Below, piece by piece: positions 35,776 through 47,744 of a stretch of 64,000 nucleotides of DNA; the stretch's first letter is position 1, and each line of letters starts with the position of its first letter. The DNA is from Kryptolebias marmoratus (taxonomy: Eukaryota > Chordata > Actinopteri > Cyprinodontiformes > Rivulidae): positions 4,352,642 to 4,416,641 of the forward strand of contig NC_051443.1 in NCBI RefSeq assembly GCF_001649575.2, written 5' to 3'. The notes beneath the pieces were generated by a model. It was given only the letters and a program-made list of their open reading frames with translations. It did not search any database and had not been told where the DNA came from. A program made the position numbers and the translations under genes.

Positions 35776-36785
35776 AGTGAGTCCATCCATCTATCTTCTA
35801 CCACTTATCCATGGTCGGGTCGTGGAAGCAACAGGTCCAGGAGAGAAACCCAGACATCCCTCTCCACAGTGTCACTCTCCAGCTCCACCTGGGGGATCCC
35901 AAGATGTTCCCAGGCCAGAGAGGATACATAATTCCTACAGTGAGTTCTGGGTCCCCCCTAAGGTCTCGTCCCAGTGGGACATACCCAAAAAGCCTCCAAA
36001 GTGAGACGTCCAGGAGACATCCTAATCAGATGCCCGAACCGCCTCAACTGACTCCTTTGGATGCAAAGGAGCAGTGGCTCTACTCTGAGCTCCCCCTGGT
36101 TGACAGAGCTACCCATCTTATCTCTAAGGCTGAGCCTGGCCACCTTACAAAGGAAGCTCATTTCAGCTGCCTGTATCTAGGATCTTGTTTGTTTGGTCAT
36201 GATTCAAACCTCATGACCATAGGTGAGGATTGGAATGTAGATGGACCAGTAAATTAAGTTTTGCCTTTTGACCCAACTTTCTATACCATGACCAATCAAA
36301 GCAACGCCCTCATTACTGAGGACATGGCTTCAATCCATCGATCCATCTCCCGCTCCTTCCTACCATCACTCATGAACAAGACTCCCAGATACTTGGGCTC
36401 TTCCACGTGAGGCAGAGACTAATTCCTGACCCAGAGGGAGCATTCCACCCGATTTCAGTTGAGAACCATGACCTCTGACTTAGAAGAACTGACTCTCATC
36501 AAAGCTGCTTTACACTCTACGAACATGCTGTGAACATCCCGGTGCATGCTGAAGGTCATGGCCTGAAGACACCAATAGAACCACATCATCCGCAAAAACT
36601 AGAGACACGACCCTGAGGTTCCCAAACCAGGAATACTCCTTTCCATGACAGCCAACAGTCCAACCTACACAGAAAATGAGCTTGACTTTGTGCCAAGAAT
36701 GTGGACACAGGTCCTGCTTTGATTATACAGGGACTGGATAGCCCTCAAAAGCAACCCAGGCACCCTGTACTCCTGCAGCACTAAG
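35776..36785 (-). pseudogene. Rex3 (RTE) LINE copy, 5'-truncated
   Basis: On the minus strand it begins within RT (YRVPGLLLRAIQSLYNQSRT near 36760) and passes through worn RT thumb sequence (LRVEPLLLCIQRSQLRRFGHL near 36080). It then runs through the C-terminal PRPRT...EELAQ-type region to the tail whose complement is ccatccatctatcttctacc at 35783. Stops and shifts are frequent. Plus-strand frames across it, including one of 148 codons, are antisense artefacts. Confidence 0.8.
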
Positions 36786-37998
36786 GAATGAGCTGCAGCT
36801 GCTGCTGGTAAACTTGCCAGGACTGATAAGGAAGGTGCAGAGCAGGAGATCGTACACAACCTAGCTTTCGAGTCTTCTAAAATGTTCAGTTTTGTTTGCA
36901 ATTGTGTGCAACTTTCAACACTGAACTGGAAATGGTTTTCCAATGGTGGATAAACCAGACTAAAGTGGGACATCATAAGGTCAATATAGTTTCTTAGGGG
37001 CTGATAGAGCTAAAAAATAAAACAAAAATGCAGTGAATATTAAACTACATCTTTTATGACCCTGTGTAAATGGCTGGAAGGTGCCTTGAGTCTAAACAAG
37101 TTAAAGTTAGTAGATGGATGCAAACATGACTTTAAATAATTGATGGTAAATTGATGTGTTCGTTATTTCATTTGCTTTTTGTATTTCTGCTTTATGTTAA
37201 AAGAGAGTTCCGGATAAATATTTGCTATCAGCCTGTGACATGATTTGAGTGAAACAAACCAGATGTCTTCTCAATAAAACAGAATAAAAGTATGTGCTTT
37301 GTTTCACCCTGTAAAGTGAGAAGTGTGACTTTACATATCCCTCTCATCAACATCAAAGACAAAGATGGGCTTTCCAGTTTTGAGCACTTGTCCTCGATGT
37401 GTCAACAAATTCCTCTTTCGGCTTTATTTTACATTCTAACTTCCTCCCGTCTTCATTTCATCTTGGCTTGTGTATTGTCTTTCTTGCCTGAGGACAGATG
37501 GCTGAGTGGACAAAAAAATAGTGTCAGAAACAAATAAGCATAAAAATCTGGTTTACTCCCTCTATTTCCACTTCTTAATATAGATCTTTCTTAACTTCTT
37601 AACTTAACAGATCCAGATATTTATTTCTACTGATGCTAATGTGTGTGAGCTTCTTCTACACTTAAAGATCAAAACAGCGGACATGACAAAATGAGTTGCA
37701 TTCCTGTCAGGTGATGACAGTGATAATCCACAGGTTGTCTGGACTCAGTTGAGCATAAATGACAAGTTTGAAGTGACATTCTGAGACACATTGGAACATT
37801 ATTACCTGAAACCCTTCCCATTGCCTCAGGCCCTGTATTAGAAAAAATATGTGGGTCATGGGTGAAGGCTATAAAGGGTTTTTCACAGCTGCTGCATACA
37901 CACTCACACAGACACAGCCTGTGCAAAAATCTTTGAGTGTACAAGTTTATTCCTAACAGACAGACTTAGAGACAACAGGAAGAATACATCACTTTATT
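36786..37998. other. No gene seen
   Basis: Ordinary AT-rich DNA. Short frames only. Confidence 0.5.
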
Positions 37999-40945
37999 AA
38001 TGTGGTGGAGGGGTTTGAGTACTCCTGATTCTGGGAACTATGTTGTCTGGGGCATAACACCCCTGATCATGTTTTCCATGGCAAACTGGCCTCAGGAGAG
38101 GGGTCAAACTAAGACCAATTCAAAAATGCTGATGAAGAAAAACTTTTATCAGAATACCTTGCCTGGAAAATGGAAACTGGAGCAGTCCCCTGAAGTGGGG
38201 GGCCTGGAGGGGAGCCCTGGTGGTTGAACCTTGGTTCCTGAGACTCGACCGGTCCAAGCACAAAAGAGAGACAGGAAGCCACCTCCATGTAGGCCTACCA
38301 CCTGCAAGGAGAACTGTTGAGGTTGGGTTCAGTGCAAGCCAGGTTGCAGGCAACGATGGGTCCCTTGGGATGCCAATTCCTAGTGGCATAAACTTGCTCT
38401 AGGGATATGGAACGTCACCTTACTTATGGGTAAGGAGTCGGATCTTGTATATGAGGTTCAGCAATACCAGCTCCAGCTCCAGAACCCAACTCCTGAAGAG
38501 GGGCTGGACTCTTTCCTACTCTTGAAGTGCCCAGGGAGAGAGTTGTTAGGTGGGTGTGGGATATTCACAAGTGCCTGTGTTAGAGTTTTTCTTGGTGAAC
38601 AAAGGAATCACCTCTCTGCGACTTTGACCTGCAGGAAGGAAGGTTCTGAATGTTGTTTGTGCTTATGGACCAAACAGCAGTTCAGATAACCTAGCCTTCT
38701 TGGACTCTCTGAATGGTATCCTGGAAGGGCTGCCATCTGGGGAATCTGTTGTTCTCCTGGGTGTCTTCAATGCACATGTGGGCAATGACAGAGTTATCTG
38801 GAAGGAATGGTCTCCCTGATCTGATTCTAAGTGATGCTGTGTTATTGAACTTCTGTGCTAGATATGCCCCTTTTACACAGGCTCTAAAGGTCCCGGCTCC
38901 ACTCTACTCCGCTTGTTTTGCACTCATTTCCACTGGCATTTTTTCGAGGCCGGTCCCTGCTTTTTTGGTCCCTGCTTCGGAGTAGGGCCAGCCGGGTCGG
39001 CCCTGCTTTGTGGGTGGCGCAAGCTTAGCTCCTGTTCACTCATTGGTCGTGGGTGTGACCAGATGCAAGCATAAAGAGCGAACAGTAGGAATATAAACAA
39101 CAGCGTTAGCTTACCCTGCAACGTTTATGCTGTCTGTCCCCCAGCTTAAGGCGCTGTAAAGCCTGAAACCTACGGCAGATAACAGCTGTCCTACTCCGCG
39201 CAATAATCGTGGCATCCAGAGCATTTCTTCCACTGCGCCTCTCTTCCTGAAGTCTCAGGAGAATGCCCATAAGTTTAAAAAACAGCAACAACACAGGGCC
39301 AAAGTTGTCCATAGCGCTTCTGGCGCCAAGTTTTGGTATCCCCCCCACAACACAAAGAGGCGTTCTTCTGCTACCGACCAAACTGGCCGGTGGAGACGCA
39401 ATGCATTCTTTATAGAGCCGAGCAGAGTAGAGTAGAGCAGGACTTCTGAATTAGAGCCCGTGTAAAAGGGGCAATATTGGCTGTCCATAACAAGCAAAAT
39501 GTTTGAGCATACAGTAGTCCTTAAGTGTATTTCGTACTAGGTCCACTTAGGCCAAAGGTCGTTGATTGATTTTGTAATGTTGTCCTTAGACTTATGTCTT
39601 GAACACTCAGGTGAAGAGATCAGCAGAGCTGTCAACTGATTGTTACCCTGTGGTAAGTTGGCTCTGGTGGCAGGGGACACTGTTGGACAGACCTGGTAAA
39701 CCCAAATGAATAGTGAAGGTGAACTGTGAATGTCTGGGAGAGCCCCCTGTCCATGAGATCTTCAACTTATATATCTGGGAGAGTTTTTCAGATTTCTTGG
39801 GGAGGCCGGGGTCATGGAATCCAAATGGACCACGTTTAGGGCCTGTCTGGCAGATGCAGCTTCCAGGAGCTGTGGCCCAATTGTCATTGGTGTCTGTCAT
39901 GGAGGCAACTGTTTGACCCACTAGTGGACACCAGTGGTGATGGAGGCCGTCACCACTGTCACTGCCACTTATGGGGCTTGGCTGTCGCAGAAGATTCTTA
40001 AAGCAGCTCAGTGGTACAGGGTGGCCAGAAAGACTACGGCTTCTGTAGTTACAAATGCAAAAACTCCGGCAAAGAGGCCATTGAGGATTTTTGTTTGGTC
40101 TTGAGGATGTTCTGGCAAATCATACAGCGATTCAAAAACAGAAAGTGGCCCCATCTCAGGCCATGCTTGGCTTGGGACTGGGGATATTGTTGAGGAGTGG
40201 AAGGAGCACTTCAAGGATCTCCTTAATCTGGCCTCCATGTCCACTTTTGAGGTTTAGAGTCTGAGGACTCAGAGGAAGACAAGTCAGTTACAATGGCTGA
40301 GATTACCAGGGTAGTCATAAACGTCCCTGGTGACAGGGCACCAGGAGTGGACAAGATTTGCCTTGAGAAGCTGAAGGCTTGGGATGTTATGGGGCTGTCA
40401 TGGTTGATACATCTCTTCAATGTCTCATGGAGTACAAGAACAACATCTGCAGAGTGAGAAACCAGGAAAGTGGGGCACATTTTTAGAAGGTTGACCAGAC
40501 AGTGTGTTCCAACTATTGAGTGATTACACTTAGCCTCCCCAGAAAAGTTTACTTTTTGGTGTTGGAGGGGAGGGTCTGACTCATTGATGAACTTTGATTA
40601 CAGGAAGAGAAACAATGGACCAGATCTTCACCTTTGCAGGATGTCGTTGGAGTTTGACTCCCCAGTCTTATGTGTTTTGTATATCTGGATGTATGGGGTG
40701 CCAGGGTTGTTCTGAGGGTGCCTACTAGTGACCCTCAGAGTTATGTTTCTGCTTTGTGTGGATGTTGTGTTTCTGTTGGCGTCTTCATGCAATGACTTGC
40801 AACATGCACTTTGATGGTTTGCAGCCGAGTGTGAAGCAACTGCATCCATAGTTCTTAACCAGAAACAGGTGGAATGCTCCCTCTGGGTCAACCTGTTGCA
40901 GCCTGACCATGGATACATGGAAGAAGATTGATGGATGGATAATAG
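37999..40945 (+). pseudogene. Rex3 (RTE) LINE, long copy with endonuclease and worn RT
   Basis: It starts in the 5' region (tggtggaggggtttgagtac) and reads through the apurinic endonuclease domain. The conserved motif usually [12 protein letters not shown] is [12 protein letters not shown] at 38752-38789, so a catalytic Asp is lost. After the inserted element at 38865-39473 the endonuclease and linker continue (DHSSSTD-type region near 39560-40260). An RT entry follows, with a large deletion after 40660: the palm with its catalytic pair is absent. The C-terminal half is reduced to short pieces and a gatggatggat tail near 40930. It nicks and copies itself at target sites when intact; this copy is dead. 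Confidence 0.78.
38865..39473. mobile_element. PIF/Harbinger-like miniature element inside Rex3
   Basis: The ends tgccccttttacacaggctc and gagcccgtgtaaaaggggca are inverted repeats with one mismatch over about 22 bp. The three bases ata flank both sides (38862-38864 and 39474-39476), the duplication length of PIF/Harbinger. Removing the element and one ata restores Rex3 continuity (gctagata then ttggctgtcc). A minus-strand frame inside (LLRLQEERRSGRNALDATII) might be a relic of an element-encoded protein. Confidence 0.7.
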
Positions 40946-41227
40946 ACAGATAGATGCAGTGGGGTTGGATTAGTAAGAATTAAGTGGCAAAGTAAAAGTA
41001 AAATTACAGTCAAGAAACACAAAATTATTAAATTTGTTCTTCAACACACCTTTTACTAAAAAGAAAAAGATGCAAAAGTGAAACCACTAAAATCTATATA
41101 TTACTTCCTTATGTGTTTTAAACAAAATGAATACAAGTTTTGCTGATGAACATACTGTTTTCTTGTACTGAAAATAACATTAGTGTGGAAGATGCTGATG
41201 TAAAATAGCAGTTTAATGACCTTATTC

Positions 41228-41446
41228 TTGAACAGTTTGCCCTTGCAGCTCCGTTTTGCTGACTCTGTGGAGATTTTTAAAAAGCAGCTAAAAACATTTT
41301 TATTTTCCTAGGCTTTTATCTCTTGATTTTGATATGTTTCTTCTGGTGGTTTTTGTGTCTGGTATGGTTTTTAAGGTTGATTTTGGTTTTTACTGTTTTT
41401 ATTACTGTACAGTGCTTTGTGATTTTATGTCTGTGAAAAGCGCTTT
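41228..41446 (+). pseudogene. LINE ORF2 C terminus and 3' end
   Basis: The frame LRFADSVEIFKKQLKTFLFS then TAG is the standard end of several fish LINE polyproteins. It is followed by cagtgctttgtgattttatg and a cgctttatata-type tail leading into (TA)n. Clade uncertain (L2 or Rex1-type). Confidence 0.5.
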
Positions 41447-41465
41447 ATATATATATATATATATA
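41447..41465. repeat. (TA)n microsatellite
   Basis: A TA run between the LINE tail and the Tc1 element. It offers the TA dinucleotide that Tc1 elements target. Confidence 0.9.
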
Positions 41466-41882
41466 CACTCCTGATCAAAATCTTAAGACTAGTCAAAAAA
41501 TTGCAAGAATTTGCATTTTGCACTATTGGATCTTAAGAAGGTTCTAAGTAGAGCTTCACAATATTAAAAGAAGAAATCAGCGTAAGAGACAAAAACTTTT
41601 GAGCGGNAGAATTAATTGAAAACTGCATTTACACTCAAACATGATTTTTTCAGCTGATCAAAAGTTTAAGACCATAGCTCAAAAAAACCCGAAAAACCCC
41701 CAAAACAGAAATCAAAGTGTCAAAAAAAGGACTCAGTAATGAGTAGCTCCACCATTCTTGTTGATGATTTCAAACGATCGTTTAGGCATGCTTGATGCCA
41801 GTGTTTCCAGGAGACTAGTGGGAACGTTGCTCCAAGTGTTGAAGATGGCTTCACGAAGGGCATCCACTGTCTGGAACTGATG
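41466..41882 (-). mobile_element. Tc1 transposon: 3' inverted repeat and intact transposase end, cut by gap
   Basis: The element starts cactcctgatcaaaatctta after a TA. A second copy of the core motif (gatcaaaagtttaagacc at 41656, against gatcaaaatcttaagact at 41473) gives the paired direct repeats of an IR/DR Tc1 end. On the minus strand bases 41882-41733 encode 49 codons without a stop (LREAIFNTWSNVPTSLLETL, ending NKNGGATHY, TGA), the conserved C terminus of Tc1 transposase. The catalytic core and other end fall in the gap. Absence of lesions is unlike most coding relics in this window. A single n lies at 41607. Confidence 0.82.
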
Positions 41883-41982
41883 NNNNNNNNNNNNNNNNNN
41901 NNNNNNNNNNNNNNNNNNNNNNNNNNNNNNNNNNNNNNNNNNNNNNNNNNNNNNNNNNNNNNNNNNNNNNNNNNNNNNNNNN
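41883..41982. other. Assembly gap, 100 N
   Basis: The standard length suggests unknown true size. It lies within the Tc1 element. Frames drawn across it are meaningless. Confidence 0.98.
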
Positions 41983-42600
41983 AAAACAACTACTGTTCGT
42001 TTGTGAATTTGGCTCCCCTAGGCTGACCTTGGTCAGCTATCTTCAAATTTCTCCTGGAACTATGTAAACAAGACGTCCCCCTCTGCCTACATCTCTGTGT
42101 CCATCCAGAGCTCGCTGATATTATTTCATCATTATCAAAGACAATGGCCTCTGTGACGTGATTCATGGACCTATCTGCAAACACACACACACACACAACA
42201 CACTACACCGTCTTCTCACTGTCTCTACACACAAATACACACCTTCCCTCTTTCTCTATCTTAGTAATTATTACATCGGCTGTTTTAGCGAGCCACTGGT
42301 ACCATTTAGAAATTCGGTACTGTTTAGTTTAGCTTTCTCTTCCTGTACACTTAGTTTAGTTCTGTAAATTTAGTCATGCTTAGATCTGTTTAGTTTAGCT
42401 TAGCTTATTTAGACAATTAGCTATCATTGTATCTTGTACCTGTCTGTAATTTTGTTTCATTATCATGTTCTGTAACTTTGTCTGTAATTTTGTTCTTGTG
42501 TTGTAAAGCACTTTGAGTCGCCTTGTGCTGAAAAGTGCTATATAAATAAATGTACCTACCTACCTACCTACCTACCTACCTAAATAAACTTTACTCACTT
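41983..42600 (+). repeat. LINE 3' end with (CTAC)n tail
   Basis: A (CA)n run lies at 42178-42197. A 3' UTR-like stretch ends with gtaaagcactttgagtcgcc, gtgctatataaataaatgta and (CTAC)n at 42553-42582. The same tail in reverse is at 46459-46535. The clade is not clear. Confidence 0.55.
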
Positions 42601-42744
42601 ACTTCTATAAAAATAGATTTGTGAAAAATCCCTAAACAGGTCAAAAGTCCCAAAGGTTAACAAACACATTTATAGGATTATATGATTCAGCAGCTTGTAA
42701 AACTTCTATCAGCAACAATTTTTTTTAGTATTTTTCTTTAGGAT

Positions 42745-43330
42745 TACATCAGTTTTTCACATGGTTGTGGAGGAATTTTAGTCCACTCTTCTTTCCAATG
42801 TTCATTGAGGTTTGCAGACATTTGTTTCTGCTCAGCTCTCCTAAGGTCCTACCACAGCATTTTAATCAGGTAGAGATCTGGACATTGACCCGGCAAGCCC
42901 TTGATTCTTTTCATTTTAGACATTTGGTAGTAGATTTGCTGCTGTGTTTGAAATTATTGTTCTGTTGCATCAAGACCCCCTTTGTCCTTCGTCCAACCTT
43001 CAGCTGTTGGACAGATGGCCTAACATTTGACTCTAGAATCCTTTGGCCTACAGAGGACCTTATAGTTGACTTAAAAACTGCAAGGTGCCCAGGTCCTGTA
43101 CTGCAAAACAAGCCCAAACAAGACATTTGGTATAAGGTGTTTGTTCTGCATTTGATGTCTTTGGATTATGCACAGCATGGTGCTCTGTGTCATGGCAAGT
43201 TTAAATTCTCAATGTGGCACAACTGAGTTCAGCCTGGTCATCTGACCCTTCACAAGAGACCAAGTTCCCTTTGAGAAAATTAATTTCTCACTTCTGTTCT
43301 ACAGCTTTGGTCTTGGGTAGTGACTAAATT
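42745..43330 (-). pseudogene. Tc1 transposase, decayed
   Basis: The minus-strand frame 43126-42911 reads STGPGHLAVFKSTIRSSVGQ, ESNVRPSVQQLKVGRRT, then QQNNNFKHSSKSTTKCLK. In active Tc1 enzymes the last motif is QDNDPKHTSK and carries the second catalytic Asp; here both acidic positions are Asn. Downstream minus-strand sequence toward 42750 continues into the worn C terminus (complement of cacatggttgtggaggaatt). The plus-strand 153-codon frame is antisense to it. Confidence 0.78.
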
Positions 43331-43849
43331 TATTTTGCACTTTCTTTGTATACCTCATTTACAATAATCATGGGACAAATAAAAGTACTAAAAGTGCTTA
43401 GTTTTAGCTCATCAATATGTAAATAGTTAAAACAAATTAGATTATACAAACAATGTGTGTTTGATATAGTGACAAAATATTTTTAAAATAGTGCATTTTT
43501 GACAAAAGTTTCCTTTTGAAAAGATATGGGGTGTTTAGCTAATTGGATGGGTGCTTGTGCTAACTGTGTGAATGTTTTGATAAAAAATTGTGCGTAGATA
43601 GCAAAAAATTAAAAATACATAAAAAATGCAATCTATACTATTTCATTTTTCATGTTGTATAAATTATACATTAAATGTCTTATTTACTGTATATCTGAGT
43701 TAATGATGGGAAGTTTGATTCTTTTTACTGGTTCAAGTTTAAATGAATCACTCATCACCCATCTGCTTCTGCTTCTGAGTCACTGACTCATATGTCCTCA
43801 CACAAGCTCCACTCCCAATCGCCATTGATTCATTCACAGTGAATAGCAA
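43331..43849. other. No gene seen
   Basis: AT-rich. The stretch 43700-43850 together with 44334-44490 contains repeated gaatca / tgagtca words and may be one older repeat split by the LTR. Confidence 0.4.
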
Positions 43850-43854
43850 CAAAC

Positions 43855-44328
43855 TATCAGGATTCAGGCACAGTCATAGGTGAGCGTGATGCAGGAAACA
43901 GACTCGGAGGCAGGTAGATACAAGGGTAAGTGCGTTTATTTCCAGTGAGAACTTTGAGGAGAGGAAGTGATTCCAGCAGATGGGCAACCTGCTTCTCAGA
44001 ATGGATGGCTGACAGACAAGAGGACAGGGCAGGAGAGCTCCACCAGCAGCCGGTGATTTGCGGGTACGCAGGTGGGTGAGTCTGCCTCCTGGGAGGGCTC
44101 TTCTTCAGGCAGCACGGACACTTTAGGTCTATAGTCAGAAACCTCCTCTAGGCACAAGAAGACACAGGTAAGTTTTACAGGTAAGTACATGCAATACTCA
44201 GATGGCCAGGAGGTATACCAGGGTAAGAGGTTGCTCCAGCGAGGACCTGATCTCCAGTGCAGGCTTATAAAGCCACAAAAACTCCTCCAGATCATTAAAT
44301 GCAGGTGAGCCCACTCAGCAATACTACA
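43855..44328 (-). mobile_element. Solo LTR (LTR-B) with CAAAC target duplication
   Basis: The plus-strand ends are TATCAGGATTC (first base pair of the consensus TGTCAGG mutated) and CAATACTACA. The five bases caaac occur at 43850-43854 and 44329-44333. On the minus strand there is a TTTATAAGCC box near 44270 and a late AAATAAA near 43937. It aligns with the solo LTR at 54686-55382 (shared aacagact-c-ggaggca block near one end). Confidence 0.75.
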
Positions 44329-44333
44329 CAAAC

Positions 44334-46450
44334 GATTGATCTGTATTGAATGATTCACAACAAACGGATCACTAAAATATTCACTCACTCCCTCACTGTC
44401 TTGAATCGCTCATTTGAGTACGGAATTGGGCATTGTACAGGTGATTCCTGACTCAAATGAGTTAGTCAGGGGTTTGATTCTTATATCACCCAAAGACCAC
44501 TACACCTGAGTTATTCTTTTGGTCATTGCTCATAACAGGATGGTAGAAGGAGGCAGTTGAGTTGAAACAGGAAACTGGAGCCACTGCATTTCCCACAGGG
44601 CTAATGCAGTGATTAGCTTGATATATTTAATAAATGCAGTTAGCATAGCAGGTGCACAGCACGAGATGTTGCTTGGTGTCTTCTTTGCAGTTACTATAGC
44701 TAGCTTGCTATAGCATGGACAAATCAGTGAGTTAATGAGTTTATGGAGAAGTAAAATGACTCGTAATTCAGAAGAATTGGTCAAAAGACTTTCTTCATTC
44801 ACAGGAAGAAACTTTCACAATCACTTTAAAATTCTCCAGACAACTTTTTTTTGCTGTTGTTCTTACCCGACAGCAAGTGATTTCCTGGAACTAGCAGCGA
44901 ACTGGGAATAATAAAACCCGTGACGGCTTCAGTAAAGCATCATTGCTGGGAGTCACAGTTCCATAATACCTTCTGTAGTCTCCACATGGGCTGAAGTGCC
45001 AAAGGCAGCACCCTCATTTGTCACTCAGTCAGAAAGATGTGCTGCAGCACTGACATATAAAAGCAGACTGGATCCCTGGATGGAGCGGTCTGGAACAAGC
45101 AGTGCCTTATTGGATAAGCAGATCAGTGTCTTTGATGTATCCCCAATCTTTAGGTTTGGCAAAATTCAAATTGATATGATCAAAGATCAAAACCAGGATA
45201 TAAGGTTTGTAGATTCTTTGACATATAAATTTTGTTTTGGCTGCTGTTATCCTTTTGTTTAGTTTTTTTCTGTAAAGCAAAAGTGGAAGCAGCATCATGT
45301 ATTACTGATTTTTTTTTAAATGTTTTTTGTTTTTGAATGTAATTTGACAATAATGAGATTACTGTCAAGAAAGATAAAAAAAAATACACATTTGAATAGT
45401 CAAACGGGCACCGTACACACCAACACACACATCAGAAGCATTTCTCTTTGTATCTTGGCTGCCCCCCTCCTCCCATCATCGCTTTTCCTCCTGCCAAATC
45501 ATTTCCACCAAATCCGTTTTGATACAACATCACAGCGTCCCGCAAAGTGAAGATAATCCTTGACATTTTTATCATTTACCCCCTTTTTACTTAATCGGTG
45601 CTGTGCAAGCCTGTCTTGTTCGCTGATAAAATCTGCCAAACGATGCAAGCCTTACCGGATCGCACATCAAAAGGTCTGTTTCCCCCCAGAGGGTGACAAA
45701 GTGTCAAAATAATGCTCCTCTGTGTGCTCTGGGTGACAGCCTAATTTAAAAACTTCATTTGGTGATCGGAGCCATTCACATGTTGCTCTGGGCTCGCTAA
45801 AAATGTCTGGATTCCCTTGTATTCTTTTTATTATTATTATGTTAAAAATAGAAAGTTAGCCATGAAACATTCTTTAAGTGTTTTGTGAAGAAGGCAGGGG
45901 AATCTACTGCACAAAACTATACATAACAAAATAAAAAATGTAAAATACAAAAAAAATTAAACTAAAAGAAACAAAAGCAAACAAAAAGTGTGGTTCTGTA
46001 TGGAAGAGCCATTTTATTACATTACATAGTTATTAAAAAAACACTAGAAGATAAATATTTGCTTTGTAAATAGATAAATGAAACAACACTAAAAGTAAAT
46101 ATTCTCTTTTTTACCCCTTTAAAAACAGTTATGTTTAGGCCAAGAATTCTTAATTTGATTAATAAGACTGATTAGTCTGACCAAAAAACAAGAATCAGCG
46201 ATTTTTTTTAAGTAGACAGTAATTGTACTAATAAACACTTTGGGGAAATCATGATTAGCCATTCTGCTTCATTGTTGTAATGGATGCTTTTGTCAATTTG
46301 TGTTCAAGTTATCCATGCTCACATATGTGCTTGCCTGTTAACTAAAGTAAGAACATGCTGAACTGTTTATTTTATGTACTTTGCATTGATTTACTTCTAC
46401 AAATGTTGATCTGGCTTTAATACTCCTAGGTTTCTGTGGTATGTTAAGAT
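44334..46450. other. No gene seen
   Basis: No coding frame was recognised. Bases 45590-45810 are relatively complex (aacgatgcaagccttaccgg, ggtgatcggagccattcaca) and are the best-looking candidate for conserved non-coding DNA in the window, on appearance only. Confidence 0.4.
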
Positions 46451-46458
46451 GCAAGACT

Positions 46459-46535
46459 GTAGGTAGGTAGGTAGGTAGGTAGGTACATTTATTTATATAG
46501 CACTTTTCAGCACAAGGCAATTCAAAGTGCTTAGG
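46459..46535 (-). repeat. LINE tail with (GTAG)n
   Basis: A gtaggtaggtag run is followed by catttatttatatagcactt and ttcaaagtgctt, the reverse complement of the tail at 42500-42582. Only the tail inserted here. Confidence 0.65.
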
Positions 46536-46659
46536 TGCTGTAGGAAACACTGACATTGCCTTTTATGTATCTTATACTTGACCATACGTAGTGATCAAAA
46601 GGGATCTCCAGTAGTTTGCAACAGATTTATTGGCCATGTTAAAAGATTATGTAACATGA

Positions 46660-46860
46660 ACATAGCATTCCTTGTCCCGAGAGCCAGCTTCTGTAGCTGA
46701 GGATCAGACCGCCAAGGTCCCCGCCTTTAGCCACTACCCAACAGGACCCAACAGGGGTCTTGTTCACAAATGAGGGAAAAATGGAGCAAAAGATTGATAG
46801 GCAGATTGGTGCTGCGTCTCACACAATGACCGGTTCAGACAGGCACCAGATAATCCAGGT
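46660..46860 (+). repeat. Multicopy fish repeat fragment with LINE-like segment
   Basis: ccgagagccagcttctgtag, gaccgccaaggtccccgcct and a stretch reading roughly KQKIDRQIGAAS (near 46780-46815) resemble scattered teleost retrotransposon sequence. No element ends are visible. Confidence 0.4.
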
Positions 46861-47739
46861 TGGGGCTGTCTATTTTATAAATGATTGTAGTCTACTTTTT
46901 GATTGAATTACTGCTCTCTTTCTTCCATGCTGTATAAATAATGTTGCAGAGGTTACATGCTTTTTGAAAAGCTGTAAACGTTTGATTTTTCATACAGCTA
47001 TGATTCTTTATGGCTCATTAAAACAGGTTGAGACAAAACTTACAATATGATGAAAGGTACCATGAAGAGTAAAAAGAGGAGATGATTAGTAAAAGCTCAG
47101 ATTTGCCACTCTTTGCTTTCCTGTAATAATGTATCTATTGTTCTGTTCTGCTTTAGTGGAATGAACAACAGTGGCCAGGCCATGGTTTTTTACTGCAGAG
47201 AGAACAACATGATAAATTTACAGTCACCAGAGAATTTTTTGTAATAGGCACTCTACGTTGCTAAGGCAGTAACTCTTTTGGTCTCACTTTCTTCTGAAAT
47301 GTTTGCTGAGGCAGCTGGCAGGGCTCCGTACTCAGCCTGACAAGCTGCTTTGAAATACCAATCACTGAGTTTATACAAAAGGGAGGACTCGTAAATATGT
47401 TGAGCAGGGAAATATACAACACCATACTTCACTTCTTTTTTTCTGGTAAAGAAGGAGAGTTATGGTCTCAGTGCTGTATACACTGTACAGGTGATGTTAT
47501 GGCAGGAAGTGAGAGAAGACTTGCACTTTACCCACAAAAAACACCTCAAAGTCTGAACTTTATTGACAGATGTGTCAGACTTTTTGCCAGCAAGTGCTGA
47601 TTTCTTTTTTTTTTTTTCATTCTAAAGAAATGTATTTTGCCGTCTTACTTTTTTCCGTAGAAATTCAGCTAATGGAGTTTGCTAATGACCTTTCAAAATC
47701 ATTCTAAAAGAACAGGATCATTTCAATCCACAATAAAAA
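46861..47739. other. No gene seen
   Basis: AT-rich unique DNA. Its last base together with 47741-47744 is the left target duplication (cactt, 47740-47744) of the next element. Confidence 0.5.
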
Positions 47740-47744
47740 CACTT

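Noticed and set aside
35811..36257. Plus-strand 148-codon frame
   Set aside because: Antisense to the minus-strand Rex3 copy, which explains the sequence fully.
42178..42197. CA repeat as regulatory Z-DNA
   Set aside because: Common microsatellite without supporting context; other CA/GT runs at 17155-17206 are similar.
42765..43226. Plus-strand 153-codon frame
   Set aside because: Antisense to the decayed Tc1 transposase.
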